DNA from: Nostoc sp. B(2019)
Lineage (GTDB): Bacteria; Cyanobacteriota; Cyanobacteriia; Cyanobacteriales; Nostocaceae
Length of the DNA: 64,000 nucleotides
NCBI RefSeq assembly: GCF_010091925.1
Contig: NZ_WVID01000012.1
Coordinates: forward strand, 62,001 to 126,000
Direction: 5' to 3'
Each line of letters begins with the position of its first letter. The first letter of the stretch is position 1. A program made the translations under genes and the position numbers. The notes under the pieces are model-generated. The model was not told the origin of the DNA, searched no databases, and saw only the letters and a list, made by a program, of their open reading frames with translations. Below are positions 37,501 through 46,442 of the stretch, piece by piece.

Positions 37501-38033
37501 ATACCAAATAAATCTTGTAGGCTTGTTTGCAAGCGACGAAGTTGACGATAGGCACTCTCCAAGCGATCGCCATCAACTTCCACTTCTCTTGTGGGATAAT
37601 TTTCAATAATTTCGATTAACGACACTTGCCCATCTTGACTTGCAGAAAGAACCAAAGCAGCACGTATAGCCTGCCGATCTGCTCTGCGAGAAGGTGTATG
37701 AATAACTTCACTAATTTGATCCAAAATAACGTTACCAACCGGGCTATTGAGTACTCTATCCAAAAACACGGGGTTTACCTTCACTGGTTGAGTTAAATAC
37801 TGACGAATTGCTCTGGGATTTTGTCGCGCTAAAGCTAAATTAATTCTTAATGAGCGTGAAAGTTCACTTGTTTGGGCAAAGGTGGATAGCTCCTCTACTG
37901 AAAGTGATTCACGGAAGACCCCGTACTTGAGCACCACTCGTTCAGCAGCGAAGGCAGGAGCGGTGAAGGTTAAAAGACAGGCGGTAAAGACTAAAACTAA
38001 GATTCGACGTAGCGCTAAAAATTGACAACGCAT
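37497..38033 (-). CDS. Exported DUF1400 protein
   Basis: 178 residues from the ATG at 38033, chosen because a signal peptide follows directly (..RRILVLVFTACLLTFTAPAFAA). A start 21 codons upstream (38096) would bury it. The mature part ..ERVVLKYGVFRESLSVEELSTFAQT.. is the DUF1400 domain, usually fused to an alpha/beta hydrolase in cyanobacteria. Here it stands alone. It is probably exported to the periplasm or thylakoid lumen. Function unknown. Confidence 0.8.
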   Translation of the reverse strand: MRCQFLALRRILVLVFTACLLTFTAPAFAAERVVLKYGVFRESLSVEELSTFAQTSELSRSLRINLALARQNPRAIRQYLTQPVKVNPVFLDRVLNSPVGNVILDQISEVIHTPSRRADRQAIRAALVLSASQDGQVSLIEIIENYPTREVEVDGDRLESAYRQLRRLQTSLQDLFGI

Positions 38034-38285
38034 TTCCTTTGATTTCCAAAAGGCTTCTTTTCCTGGATGGTATTCCAGGACAATTAGTTGTGGCATCTGG
38101 CTCTAGGTATCCACTCGCGGGTAATTTTTAGAAATCAACAGTATAAGTTCTGTGATCTATCTAAGGAATTTAGCTGAATTAGTGCTAATCATCCGGTATA
38201 GTTTTGCATGGGTTTTACAGCTACATAGCTGCTACCTTCAACCTTGTTCAACGTACCTTAATTCAGCACATCACAGACTTTAAAA

Positions 38286-39977
38286 ATGAAATATCGGAGT
38301 TTTCACATTTCTCCAACGAAAAATCGCCTTCTTTCTAGCAATCCCCTCAAATCTACTTTACGTGTGGGAGCTGGACTAACGGCTTTGTTAGTTGTTTCTG
38401 GTGGTTCAATGCTACTACCTGGTGAGGTAAATGCTGGTGCTACTCACCAAGCAGCTATTGCCCCTACTCTCACAGCGCAAGTTCCTGCAAGTGCAACAGT
38501 TATTTACGTTAACTCTGCAACTGGTGCAGATACTACTGGTGCAGGTGCAACGGCAGCAGCACCCTACAAAACCATCACCTTCGCTCTAAGTCAAGCCCAA
38601 CCAGGTACAACCATTCAATTGGCTGCTGGGAACTATAACCAGGAAAGTGGAGAAACTTTCCCACTCTTGCTTAAACCAGGGGTAACGTTGCGGGGTGATG
38701 AATCGACTAAAGGTCAGGCAATATTGATTACAGGTGGAGGTTTCTACACTAGTCGCACCTTTGCCAGACAGGATATTACAATTCTTGCCGAGCAAGATAC
38801 TACGATCACAGGCGTGAGTGTCACCAACCCAAATCAGCGGGGTACAGGTGTGTGGGTAGAATCAACTAATCCCATTATCAAAAACAGTACTTTTACTAAC
38901 AGTGTAAGAGAGGGTGTTTTTGTTACGGGCACAGGTAATCCCAAAATTGAAAATAATCTCTTTGTGCAAAACAAAGGTAACGGAGTTTCCATCGCTAGAG
39001 CTGCCCAAGGAGAAATTCGGAATAACGTATTTCAGGATACAGGTTTTGGTTTGGCGATTGGTGGCACTTCCACACCCTTGGTTGTGGAAAACCAAATTGT
39101 CCAAAACCAAGACGGTCTTTTTATCTCAGAGTCAGCCAAGCCCATACTGCGTAAGAATGTTATTCAGAACAATAAGCGCGATGGCGTCGTAGCAACTGTC
39201 AATGCTTTACCTGACCTCGGCACTAACGAAAATCCTGGTGGCAATCTCATCCGGAATAACACTCGTTATGACCTGAACAATGCCACTAAAACTAATCAGA
39301 TTCTCGCTATTGGCAACGATATTGATCAGAAACGAATTTTAGGTTCAGTAGAATTTGTTGCCGCTGCTGTTGACCAACCACCAGGAGGGCCTGTCGCCTT
39401 TAAGGATGTGTCGGCAACTTATTGGGCAAAACCCTACATCGAAGCCTTAGCCTCTCAAAACATTATCGCTGGCTTTCCTGATGGGAGCTTTAAACCCAAC
39501 GAGCCTGTGACTCGCGCTCAATTCGCCACTATTATCACTAAAGCCCTGAAACCACCTGCTAAACGCGCAGGTATTGAGTTTAAGGATGTAAAAAACAATT
39601 TTTGGGCTTACGCGGCAATCAAATCTGCTTACCAAAGTCAATTTGTCTCTGGTTATCCTGATGGGAATTTTAAACCCCAACAGCAAATCCCTAGAGTGCA
39701 GGCGTTAGTATCTTTAGCTAATGGTCTGGGCTTAACTGCCAACAATCAGAATGTCCTTTCCTTTTACACCGATGCTGCCCAGATTCCTAATTATGCGATC
39801 GCTCCAGTTGCCGCCGCAACTGCACGGCAATTAGTGATCAACTATCCCACAGCTAAGCAACTCAATCCTAATCGTGAAGCGACCAGAGCAGAAGTTGCTG
39901 CCTTTGTTTACCAAGCCCTCGTTAGTGCCGGACGTGCTCAACCAATTCCTTCATCCTATTTGGTAACGGTTCAGTAA
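38286..39977 (+). CDS. Exported beta-helix (DUF1565) protein with SLH domains
   Basis: 563 residues. A signal peptide region lies at about 28-52. A right-handed parallel beta-helix of the DUF1565 type follows from about 70 to 340 (..IKNSTFTNSVREGVFVTGTGNPKIENN.., repeated N-x-F..G-x-G turns). C-terminal S-layer homology repeats run from about 365: ..FKDVSATYWAKPYIEALASQNIIAGFPDGSFKP.., a second (..FKDVKNNFWAYAAIK..) and a degenerate third. SLH repeats bind cell-wall polysaccharide, so the beta-helix is likely held at the envelope. A strong hairpin terminator follows at 39994. Confidence 0.88.
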   Translation: MKYRSFHISPTKNRLLSSNPLKSTLRVGAGLTALLVVSGGSMLLPGEVNAGATHQAAIAPTLTAQVPASATVIYVNSATGADTTGAGATAAAPYKTITFALSQAQPGTTIQLAAGNYNQESGETFPLLLKPGVTLRGDESTKGQAILITGGGFYTSRTFARQDITILAEQDTTITGVSVTNPNQRGTGVWVESTNPIIKNSTFTNSVREGVFVTGTGNPKIENNLFVQNKGNGVSIARAAQGEIRNNVFQDTGFGLAIGGTSTPLVVENQIVQNQDGLFISESAKPILRKNVIQNNKRDGVVATVNALPDLGTNENPGGNLIRNNTRYDLNNATKTNQILAIGNDIDQKRILGSVEFVAAAVDQPPGGPVAFKDVSATYWAKPYIEALASQNIIAGFPDGSFKPNEPVTRAQFATIITKALKPPAKRAGIEFKDVKNNFWAYAAIKSAYQSQFVSGYPDGNFKPQQQIPRVQALVSLANGLGLTANNQNVLSFYTDAAQIPNYAIAPVAAATARQLVINYPTAKQLNPNREATRAEVAAFVYQALVSAGRAQPIPSSYLVTVQ

Positions 39978-39993
39978 ATCTTTAGTTAGCAAA

Positions 39994-40037
39994 TTTAAAG
40001 CGCCAAGATTAACAAGTTGTTAGTCTGGCGCTTTAAA
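39994..40037 (+). terminator. Strong hairpin terminator after the SLH beta-helix gene
   Basis: TTTAAAGCGCCA (39994-40005) pairs perfectly with TGGCGCTTTAAA (40026-40037). Pairing continues inside with GATTAACA/TGTTAGTC, leaving a 3-nt loop (AGT) and one bulge. The gap of 275 bases from here to the next element has no gene. Confidence 0.85.
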
Positions 40038-40311
40038 CATTGTGAGTTTTATTAAAATTGAGGTCTTTAAATATAATTGACCTCACTTGAATTTTATTGA
40101 GTTAATATTCAGGGTCTTTATATTAGCTGACCCCGTTTGAACAGTTTCTAGTTTCTCAGAAATTTTTGCCTTTCGAGATTTCCTAATACTTTTTTTATTT
40201 TTTCTCTATTTAATATTTTCAGCTTTATAAAAACACTAAAAAACTTGAATAATATAAAGATAAGATGAGGAAAAGTTCACAAAAGTTACTCTTTTAAAAA
40301 GTTGGGACTAC

Positions 40312-40540
40312 CCCCTCTAGGGGCAGGGCTGATTCATTCGATCTCTTAGGGATTTTGTCAAGAGTATGAGTCAGAAATTTGCTTGAGTGGAAAAAAGAAA
40401 AACTACCACCTCAACCAGCAAATTTAAGTGCGTTCACCATTTTCTTGCCCAATCAGATTTTTTAGTCACCTGTTTTTTTTGCTTGAAACGCTTGTAAATC
40501 AGCGCCTTTTAGGGAATGAAACAGCCCTGCCTCTAGGGGC
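40312..40540. mobile_element. MITE-like element with imperfect about 27-bp terminal inverted repeats
   Basis: The left end (40312-40339, ..GGGGCAGGGCTGATTCATTC) and right end (40514-40540, GAATGAAACAGCCCTGCCTC..) are inverted copies with three or four mismatches. The 229-bp interior is AT-rich and has no gene. The right end overlaps the stop codon of the DUF3493 gene, which is read through the repeat. Ends like these are seen on IS4-type elements. Here no transposase is left. Confidence 0.65.
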
Positions 40541-40802
40541 GTCTTTGCCGTTGCTGCTCCCAGCGCCAAAGAAATACCATTAAGGCAACTATGCCGACCT
40601 GGAGTGCGAAGTTAGGTAAAGCACTGTCAACATCCCGTCCAGCAAGCAGTCGGAAAAAAAATATGAATGCGCCGAGCAAACCAGAAGCACCGAAAGCGAT
40701 GTAAATAAATTGCCGCAATCCTCGATATGGAGCCGCCATTTCTGCTTTGAGGCGAGCATATTGTTCAGAGTTCAGGCGATTTTTGGGATTTGGTTCTGTC
40801 AT
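40533..40802 (-). CDS. DUF3493 small membrane protein
   Basis: 89 residues, one soluble N-terminal part (..NSEQYARLKAEMAAPYRGLRQFIYIAF..) and two membrane helices (about 33-53 and 66-80). The DUF3493 family includes proteins linked to photosystem II accumulation (LPA3-like). The last codons and stop (..RRP) lie in the right inverted repeat of the element at 40312-40540, so the native C-terminus may have been replaced. Divergent from tRNA-Thr. Confidence 0.8.
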   Translation of the reverse strand: MTEPNPKNRLNSEQYARLKAEMAAPYRGLRQFIYIAFGASGLLGAFIFFFRLLAGRDVDSALPNFALQVGIVALMVFLWRWEQQRQRRP

Positions 40803-40835
40803 GAGTAAATCATGCTATACTCTTAGATTGTGTAC

Positions 40836-40907
40836 GCCGATGTGGCTCAGTGGTAGAGCAGCTGATTCGTAATCAGCAGGCCGTGGGTTCAAATCCCATC
40901 ATCGGCT
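40836..40907 (+). tRNA. tRNA-Thr (anticodon CGU)
   Basis: Acceptor GCCGATG pairs with CATCGGC, discriminator T. Anticodon stem CTGAT/ATCAG with loop TCGTA-type gives anticodon CGU. The D arm GCTCAGTGGTAGAGC and T arm GTGGGTTCAAATCCCAT are normal, no intron. CCA not encoded. Confidence 0.92.
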
Positions 40908-41032
40908 TTGATGAAAGTATTGCTCAATAGTCAAGTTTGACATAAATCAAGCATTTTGCTAAATGCTTGCAAAAACCATTAAAAACGCGCCTATATTGGT
41001 AGCGCATCATTTTTCATGGTTTTTACAAGCTT

Positions 41033-41482
41033 ATGAATGTCGAAATAAACTATCCGCCAAAGCTAAAAGCTATCAGCATCCATGCGCCCCATGCTTACGC
41101 TATCTGCTTAGGCGTTAAGGAAGCCGAATACCGATCACAACCGACAACTCGTAGAGGATGGGTGCTAATACACGCTTCTCAGTCAAAACAAAGTGATGAT
41201 TATTTTGCTGATTATGGCATCGACCCGACAACAGTCAAGCGCGGTGCAATAATTGGGGCGGTAAAAATCACCAGTTGTGTTGGTTCTCCAGAAAATTACG
41301 TTTACCGTTTGGCTAATCCCATAAAGTTTAGCAGTCCCATAGAAGGGGTAAAAGGAAAGCAAGCAATATTCTGGGGAGCCAAAACAGATGCAGAAAAAAT
41401 AGCTTTTACTTTGGCATCTGAACAAATACGAGGGTATTTGCTTAATGACCCTGGGACAAGTAGCGGGAATCGTAAACCCTAG
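41033..41482 (+). CDS. ASCH-domain protein
   Basis: 149 residues starting at the ATG at 41033. The N-terminus ..LKAISIHAPHAYAICLGVKEAEYRSQPTTRRGWVLIHAS.. is the ASCH/PUA-like pattern, with the motif containing Lys and Glu followed by an Arg-rich turn, and ..GAIIGAVKITSC.. after it. ASCH proteins bind RNA or modified bases. Typical of accessory or phage regions. It lies 125 bp after tRNA-Thr. Exact role unknown. Confidence 0.75.
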   Translation: MNVEINYPPKLKAISIHAPHAYAICLGVKEAEYRSQPTTRRGWVLIHASQSKQSDDYFADYGIDPTTVKRGAIIGAVKITSCVGSPENYVYRLANPIKFSSPIEGVKGKQAIFWGAKTDAEKIAFTLASEQIRGYLLNDPGTSSGNRKP

Positions 41483-41533
41483 AGGAAGTCTTGGAAGGAT
41501 GCACAGCCAAGAGGTAGGATTAGAAAAATAAAT

Positions 41534-41731
41534 ATGAATCTAACCACGCTTACAGCGTTAAGAATTGCACATAGACGGATGCAATCCCTGATTGAAGAGT
41601 TGTACACGGCCGCTCAAACTGCATTGGACAACGATGACTTGCCAGATGCTAGCTTACTTCAAAGCATAGCCGATAAACTTTATGTAGAAGCGGAAAACCT
41701 GGATATTCTAATTTCTGAATTGGAGGGTTAA
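41534..41731 (+). CDS. Small helical protein, unknown function
   Basis: 65 residues, mostly helical, with an acidic centre (..TALDNDDLPDASLL..). No family recognised. Its stop TAA shares one base with the next gene's ATG, so the pair are translationally coupled. Codon use is ordinary. Confidence 0.5.
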   Translation: MNLTTLTALRIAHRRMQSLIEELYTAAQTALDNDDLPDASLLQSIADKLYVEAENLDILISELEG

Positions 41732-41925
41732 TGAAGACAAACGTTGAGTTAAAAGCTCGAATTAAAGAGCTTGGAAAACAAGCAGCAGACTACAGTCGCC
41801 AAGCCGTTCAAGTCTTTGATACAGACCGAGAACAAAACAGAACCTTGATGCGACAAGCTTACGAGTCCAGCAAGCGCTGCCAAGTTTTGATTGGTGAGTT
41901 ACTAAGGCGGCAAAGTCAAAGCTAA
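41731..41925 (+). CDS. Small helical basic protein, unknown function
   Basis: 64 residues, ..NVELKARIKELGKQAADYSRQAVQVFDTDRE.., predicted coiled helix, rich in Arg/Lys/Gln. Overlaps the upstream gene (TAATGA). Neither has a recognised domain. Possibly an accessory pair in the tRNA-Thr neighbourhood. Confidence 0.5.
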   Translation: MKTNVELKARIKELGKQAADYSRQAVQVFDTDREQNRTLMRQAYESSKRCQVLIGELLRRQSQS

Positions 41926-42012
41926 GAACAACCTTTCTTTAGGTTGCAAAATTTTTTTCTGGTTATTTTGGGTTGATATGCGATCGCTCTTTCGAGTGAA
42001 AGCCTCGAATTA

Positions 42013-42070
42013 TCACTCAAACTCAGTTTCGCAGAAAGCTTTTAACAAATCGATACAACAAGCGATCGCT
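42013..42070 (-). pseudogene. Duplicated 3'-end fragment of the M42 peptidase gene
   Basis: Read on the minus strand, this stretch encodes AIACCIDLLKAFCETEFE and a stop, matching the C-terminus of the M42 peptidase (AIANCIDLLKAFCETEFE) encoded at 42789-42846. About 51 of 58 bases match. It lies 720 bp before the real 3' end, on the other side of the toxin-antitoxin pair. Confidence 0.85.
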
Positions 42071-42208
42071 TGTTCGAGTTGAAAAAAGCAAGCGTGTAAA
42101 GGAATGAAAAACCACGCCCACAGGGGCAGTCAGCGCGATCGCACTAGACAACTTTAGTAGAATATTGTGTGTACGATTTTTTTGAACCCAATTTTATAGC
42201 AAGTAAAA

Positions 42209-42403
42209 ATGAGTACAAAAGACCTGTTGTTGACGGAAATTGAACAAGTTCCAGAATTCCTTTTAGCTGAGTTGCTTGATTTTCTACAGTTTCTTAAAGC
42301 TAAACACTTGAAAGAAAAAATAGAGATCAGCATATTAAGTGAATCTTCCTTGGCAAAAGACTGGTTAAAACCAGAGGAGGCTGAAGCTTGGCAGGATTTG
42401 TAA
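42209..42403 (+). CDS. DUF2281-type antitoxin
   Basis: 64 residues: ..DLLLTEIEQVPEFLLAELLDFLQFLKAKHL.. is the DUF2281 (VapB/antitoxin-like) pattern, followed by an acidic tail (..PEEAEAWQDL). Such proteins bind and neutralise the partner toxin and repress the promoter. The 3' end overlaps the toxin gene by 16 bp, as usual in toxin-antitoxin pairs. Confidence 0.8.
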   Translation: MSTKDLLLTEIEQVPEFLLAELLDFLQFLKAKHLKEKIEISILSESSLAKDWLKPEEAEAWQDL

Positions 42404-42720
42404 AAGGAAATGTTGTTGTCGTTCCTTTTCCATTTTCAGATTTAACACAAGCGAAAAAGCGACCTGCACTGGTAATAGCAGCATTGCAGGGAAATGATCT
42501 GATACTTTGCCAAATTACAAGCCGTTTGGTTAGAGATGAATATGCTATTTATCTAGAAGCTGAGGATTTCAACACAGGTCATCTCAAGCAAAGTAGCAAT
42601 ATTAGACCTAATCGTTTGTTTACAGCAGATAGACAAATTATCCTGTCTAAAGTAGGAGAAATCAAGCCAGAAAAACTTGATGAAGTAATTATCAAGATAA
42701 TAGAGATTTTGCAGCAATAA
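42388..42720 (+). CDS. MazF/PemK-family toxin
   Basis: 110 residues with the MazF/PemK ribonuclease fold: ..GNVVVVPFPFSDLTQAKKRPALVIAA.. and ..ITSRLVRDEYAIYLEAEDF... It would cleave mRNA when free. The start is a TTG at 42388 with AGGAGG (42375-42380) seven bases upstream. No in-frame ATG or GTG lies before the motif. The TTG fits low toxin synthesis. Whether it is active cannot be told. Confidence 0.85.
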   Translation: MAGFVKGNVVVVPFPFSDLTQAKKRPALVIAALQGNDLILCQITSRLVRDEYAIYLEAEDFNTGHLKQSSNIRPNRLFTADRQIILSKVGEIKPEKLDEVIIKIIEILQQ

Positions 42721-42788
42721 TTGAGAAACGATGTCTGACGACAAGCCGCTCTGCGTCTATGCGCCTTTGTCAAGTAAGTCTTGAAAAA

Positions 42789-43829
42789 TCACTCAAACTC
42801 TGTTTCGCAAAAGGCTTTTAACAAATCGATACAGTTAGCGATCGCACCTAAATGAGCAATTTCATAGCCATGTGTATTTTGTGTAGGAAATGCTAAACAA
42901 GCAGCACGAGCAACATGACCAAACTTCATAGCGATCGATGCATCGCTACCAAATCCACTTAAGGTTGCTAACTGTACTGGCATATCTAGATTTTTAGCAC
43001 AATGGCGTAGTTGTGCATTCAAAGTCTCATCGTAGATGCCATAAGCATCTTGATAAAGTAGCACAGGATTTTTCCCGTCTTCAATTGGGTATTCCGTCGA
43101 TAGCGGACAAACTTCTAAAGCAATCAAGGCATCCAAACGCTGGTTTTGAGTAAAAAACATCGCCCCAATTGCTCCCACTTCTTCTTTTGCTGATGCTACT
43201 AGATAAACATCAACAACTGGCTTCAGGCTTTGAGTTAAGCCAAGTAGAATCGCAACAGAAGCTTTGTTATCCAGAGTGTAACTGGCGATATGGTCTTTTA
43301 GCCTGATTGGCAGCTTGCGATGCTTGCCAATTACCATTCTTGTTCCGGGTCGAATGCCCGCGGCTTCTAGTTCTGTGGTAGAGAGTTTTGTTTCAATCCA
43401 AGCATTTTCCCATTTAACAGGGGTATCTTCCTGCTGAACTTTTTGGGGGGATTCATGGGAAACGTGGCGTGAACCAAAGCTGAGAATGCCACTAATAGTT
43501 TTGTGATCTCCTAGTAAATCTACAACGCCTTCACCATAAACCCAAGGGTAAGATCCACCTAGCTTACGGACTTCGACGCGACCTTCATCGCCAAGAGTTT
43601 TGACAATTGCGCCAATTTCGTCTTTATGGGCTGTAATTGCGATCGCTCTGTCTGGATTTTTCCCAGGAATTTTTGCAATGATATTATCAGCGCGATCGCA
43701 CCAAACTTCTACACCCAAATCTGTAAATCGCTGTAATAACAACTGGTTAATTTCGGCTTCTGCACCACTAGGAGAATGGTGCATTACCAATTCTTCAATA
43801 ATTTGAAATAAGCGATCGTAATCCCGCAT
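42789..43829 (-). CDS. M42-family aminopeptidase
   Basis: 346 residues, from the ATG at 43829 (a TTG one codon upstream is less likely). M42 glutamyl/tetrahedral aminopeptidase: ..ITAHKDEIGAIV.. (metal His/Asp), ..YTLDNKASVAILLGL.. (bridging Asp), ..SAKEEVGAIGAMF.. (Glu-Glu), ..ALEVCPLSTEYP.. and ..NTHGYEIAHLGAI.. (final His). All expected metal ligands are visible. Forms large TET particles digesting short peptides. Its 3' end is duplicated at 42013. Confidence 0.9.
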   Translation of the reverse strand: MRDYDRLFQIIEELVMHHSPSGAEAEINQLLLQRFTDLGVEVWCDRADNIIAKIPGKNPDRAIAITAHKDEIGAIVKTLGDEGRVEVRKLGGSYPWVYGEGVVDLLGDHKTISGILSFGSRHVSHESPQKVQQEDTPVKWENAWIETKLSTTELEAAGIRPGTRMVIGKHRKLPIRLKDHIASYTLDNKASVAILLGLTQSLKPVVDVYLVASAKEEVGAIGAMFFTQNQRLDALIALEVCPLSTEYPIEDGKNPVLLYQDAYGIYDETLNAQLRHCAKNLDMPVQLATLSGFGSDASIAMKFGHVARAACLAFPTQNTHGYEIAHLGAIANCIDLLKAFCETEFE

Positions 43830-43879
43830 CAATAGTATTAATTTGAAAAATCAATAATTACGTATTGAACGTAACAGAC

Positions 43880-45265
43880 TTAGGTTTGCGATCGCTTCAA
43901 CTTCAAAGCTTCAGCAGCCGATACACCCTCACCCTGAGTGCCAAAGTACCACAAAGCCGCAGCCGCTTCAGCACGAGTTACTGGCTTTTTGGGTTGAAAC
44001 AGCGTCGTATAACCAAATACCCGCCGAATATTTGATTGTTCACTGTTTTGGAAATCAGCCAGAACTGCTCTTAAAGCCTTGGGGTCAATTTTACCCGCAT
44101 CTTGGAAACCCCAGGTTTGCTTAACCGCATCTAAGTTGGCAGAAGGCAAAGCTTGGCGGGTATCCAGAGGTAATTTCCACAGCAGCAATTGCTCCCGTGT
44201 TAAGGGTGCATCAGGACGAAACAAAACTGTTGTAGAATCTCCAGACAAAGGACTAGGAATTAACCCAGCTTCGGCTAATCCCTGAATTACTGGAAAATCA
44301 GGATCGGTTTTCGACACATCACTAAAAGCTGGTTGAGTGCTTTCTGATGCCAAACGAATTTGTTTAGCTGGATTGCTAGCATACATGGCATTATTAGCAG
44401 CAACTAGCCAACGGGCGTATTGCCGACGGCTAACGATTTTACCGGGTTCAAACTGGTTAGCTGTGGCGACATTGCTTTTAGTAGGCTCTGATTCTATAGA
44501 CAAAACACCTAATGCCGCTAAGTCTTGCACGTATTGCCGCCATTCTTGTGGTGCTTTATTGAGATCGTTAAATTCCTGAGCAGATGTAGCTGTAGGGGTT
44601 GTTTGGCTACTAGACGTGCTTTGCGGTTGTGCTGCCAAGTTTGTGGGTGATACCGGGCCAATAAACTGCGGCTCCCCTGGTTTGGGAATTTCGTTAGTAG
44701 TTTCGTTAGGATTGGTAGGCTGTGCCGTTGCTGTACTATTAGGTACGTACTCAATCCGTAATTCCGTGGCTGTTTGAGGTTGATTAGGTGTAGCGTTGGT
44801 GACTGATTGTGGTTGAATAGAAACTTTCAATAGCAAATCGTTGCGGCGTGCTTCAAAAGCACCTCCCGCTTCATCTGTTGGCTGTTGCAAAATCTGCCAG
44901 TTGTTTGCCTGAAACTGGCTGCGATAAAAGTCGGCAATAAAATTACTGGGATCAGAACTGAGCCAGCGAGTTGAGATTCTGTTTTCTGAGCCATTAGCAG
45001 GTATGACTTCCTGTAGCTTGGCATTGGGATATAACGGGATATCTTTGGGAAAATCAGTCGGCAACTGAACTGTTGATTCATTTTGCTGTGCTTGTGGTTC
45101 GTTACCTTTAGCTTCCCCAAAAACAACTGGGTTATTTTGGAGCTGCGGATCTGCCGCCAAAGACTGCTCAAGGTTTTTGGCAATTGGACTTTTAGCACAA
45201 GCTGTTAACGAAGTGAGTAAAACAGCTAAACTCAGAAAGACAGCTGGACGTTTACAGGGAAGCAC
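43880..45265 (-). CDS. SLH-domain lipoprotein
   Basis: 461 residues from a GTG at 45265. The lipobox is LTAC (Cys about 23), so the protein is anchored to a membrane. A mid region (about 70-180) has a beta-rich fold (..DIPLYPNAKLQEVIPANG..), then a Pro/Ser/Gln-rich linker (about 180-235). From about 240 two or three SLH-like repeats follow (..FSDVSKTDPDFPVIQGLAEAG.., ..TREQLLLWKL.., ..KPVTRAEAAAALWYFGT..). Probably an envelope protein tying membrane and wall. No ribosome site clear, start tentative. Confidence 0.8.
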   Translation of the reverse strand: MLPCKRPAVFLSLAVLLTSLTACAKSPIAKNLEQSLAADPQLQNNPVVFGEAKGNEPQAQQNESTVQLPTDFPKDIPLYPNAKLQEVIPANGSENRISTRWLSSDPSNFIADFYRSQFQANNWQILQQPTDEAGGAFEARRNDLLLKVSIQPQSVTNATPNQPQTATELRIEYVPNSTATAQPTNPNETTNEIPKPGEPQFIGPVSPTNLAAQPQSTSSSQTTPTATSAQEFNDLNKAPQEWRQYVQDLAALGVLSIESEPTKSNVATANQFEPGKIVSRRQYARWLVAANNAMYASNPAKQIRLASESTQPAFSDVSKTDPDFPVIQGLAEAGLIPSPLSGDSTTVLFRPDAPLTREQLLLWKLPLDTRQALPSANLDAVKQTWGFQDAGKIDPKALRAVLADFQNSEQSNIRRVFGYTTLFQPKKPVTRAEAAAALWYFGTQGEGVSAAEALKLKRSQT

Positions 45266-45326
45266 AGGAAATCACAAATTGAGTTTCAATTTCTACCCTA
45301 GCGCAGACTGTCGAAATTTAATTTGC

Positions 45327-46442
45327 TTATCTATAAGTTTTTGCTAATAGCTTAGGACTGAGTTTACAACAAATCTCCAGCAATTGAGTAGCAGCACGGG
45401 CTGGAGAAAAGTTCTCGGCTACATATTGACTGGACTGAAAGCCCCGTTTAATTGCTTCATCTGGATTATTCAGGCAGTACCTCATACAACTGGCTAATCC
45501 TTCTGCATCTTCATTTTCAAAAAACAGGCTGTGTGGCCCAGCGATTTCTGGCAATCCTCCCATCTTTGAGACAATGGAGCAGGTTTGAACGCTAGAGGCT
45601 TCTAGCACTACGTAACCTGCTGGTTCTTGCCAGCGAGAAGGAGCGGCCAAAGCTAGCGCATCCTGAACTTTTAGAAGTGCTTCTTGATTAGGAAGTTTAC
45701 CCAAAAAACTAACGTAGCTTAAAATCCCTAAATCAGATGCTAGCTGTTTCAATTCACTAGCTTGTATTCCGTTACCAATTATTAAAACTTCAAATTCCTG
45801 CTTTTCGCCTTGCAAAATTCGCGCTGCTTTCAATAAAATATCAACTCCCTTACTTCCATCTAATCTGCCGACAAAAACAAATTTATATGGATTAGATAAT
45901 AGTTTCAGTTCGTTTTGCTGGTTTTTCTGGTTAATTTCTATGGGATTATATAAAGTCTCTACTGACCAAGGAAAGGCACTAGATTCCGCCAAAAAATTAC
46001 TACAAGCTGTATGATAATCAGCTATTAGTGCAGTAGAAAGCCGGATAGCTAGTCGTATCCATTTTACGGCAGTGTATAATTTCCACTTTAAAGGATAATT
46101 AGCTTTGGGTAATGTGTGTTTTAATTCTGCTTGCAACCGTTTGCCAAACGTCATCTTCTCATAATTAATATGTGTCGTATGATAAAAAGAATAATGATAT
46201 TTAATAACTATCTTTTTACCCAACGCTTTACAGAGCAGTGCAAAAATTAAGTTATTTGAGTTCATGTGAACTATATCAGCCCAGGCAATATGGCTCAACC
46301 ATTTTAGGAAATTGTCTTGTTTGGTAGAAATAGTTTGAATTTCAGTTCCTCTGGTTTCTAGTTCTGGGATAATAGAATAAATATAAGTTAAAACACCAGC
46401 AATTTCGTTTTCAGAATGACGGTGCTGAATTAAAAGCTTCAT
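45327..46442 (-). CDS. Group-1 glycosyltransferase (GT4-type)
   Basis: 371 residues. N-terminal Rossmann part (about 1-170) and C-terminal GT4 domain: ..FVFVGRLDGSKGVDILLKAARIL.., ..EVLIIGNGIQASELKQLA.., and ..AAPSRWQEPAGYVVLEASS.. with the Glu-x7-Glu pattern (E..VVLE). Probably transfers a sugar to a cell-surface polysaccharide. The substrate is unknown, and no sugar-biosynthesis genes lie near. Monocistronic. Confidence 0.9.
   Translation of the reverse strand: MKLLIQHRHSENEIAGVLTYIYSIIPELETRGTEIQTISTKQDNFLKWLSHIAWADIVHMNSNNLIFALLCKALGKKIVIKYHYSFYHTTHINYEKMTFGKRLQAELKHTLPKANYPLKWKLYTAVKWIRLAIRLSTALIADYHTACSNFLAESSAFPWSVETLYNPIEINQKNQQNELKLLSNPYKFVFVGRLDGSKGVDILLKAARILQGEKQEFEVLIIGNGIQASELKQLASDLGILSYVSFLGKLPNQEALLKVQDALALAAPSRWQEPAGYVVLEASSVQTCSIVSKMGGLPEIAGPHSLFFENEDAEGLASCMRYCLNNPDEAIKRGFQSSQYVAENFSPARAATQLLEICCKLSPKLLAKTYR

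Noticed and set aside
42094-42135. Sequence GGAATGAAA..AGGGGC resembling the right end of the element at 40312
   Set aside because: Only about half of the positions match and no inverted partner was found nearby.
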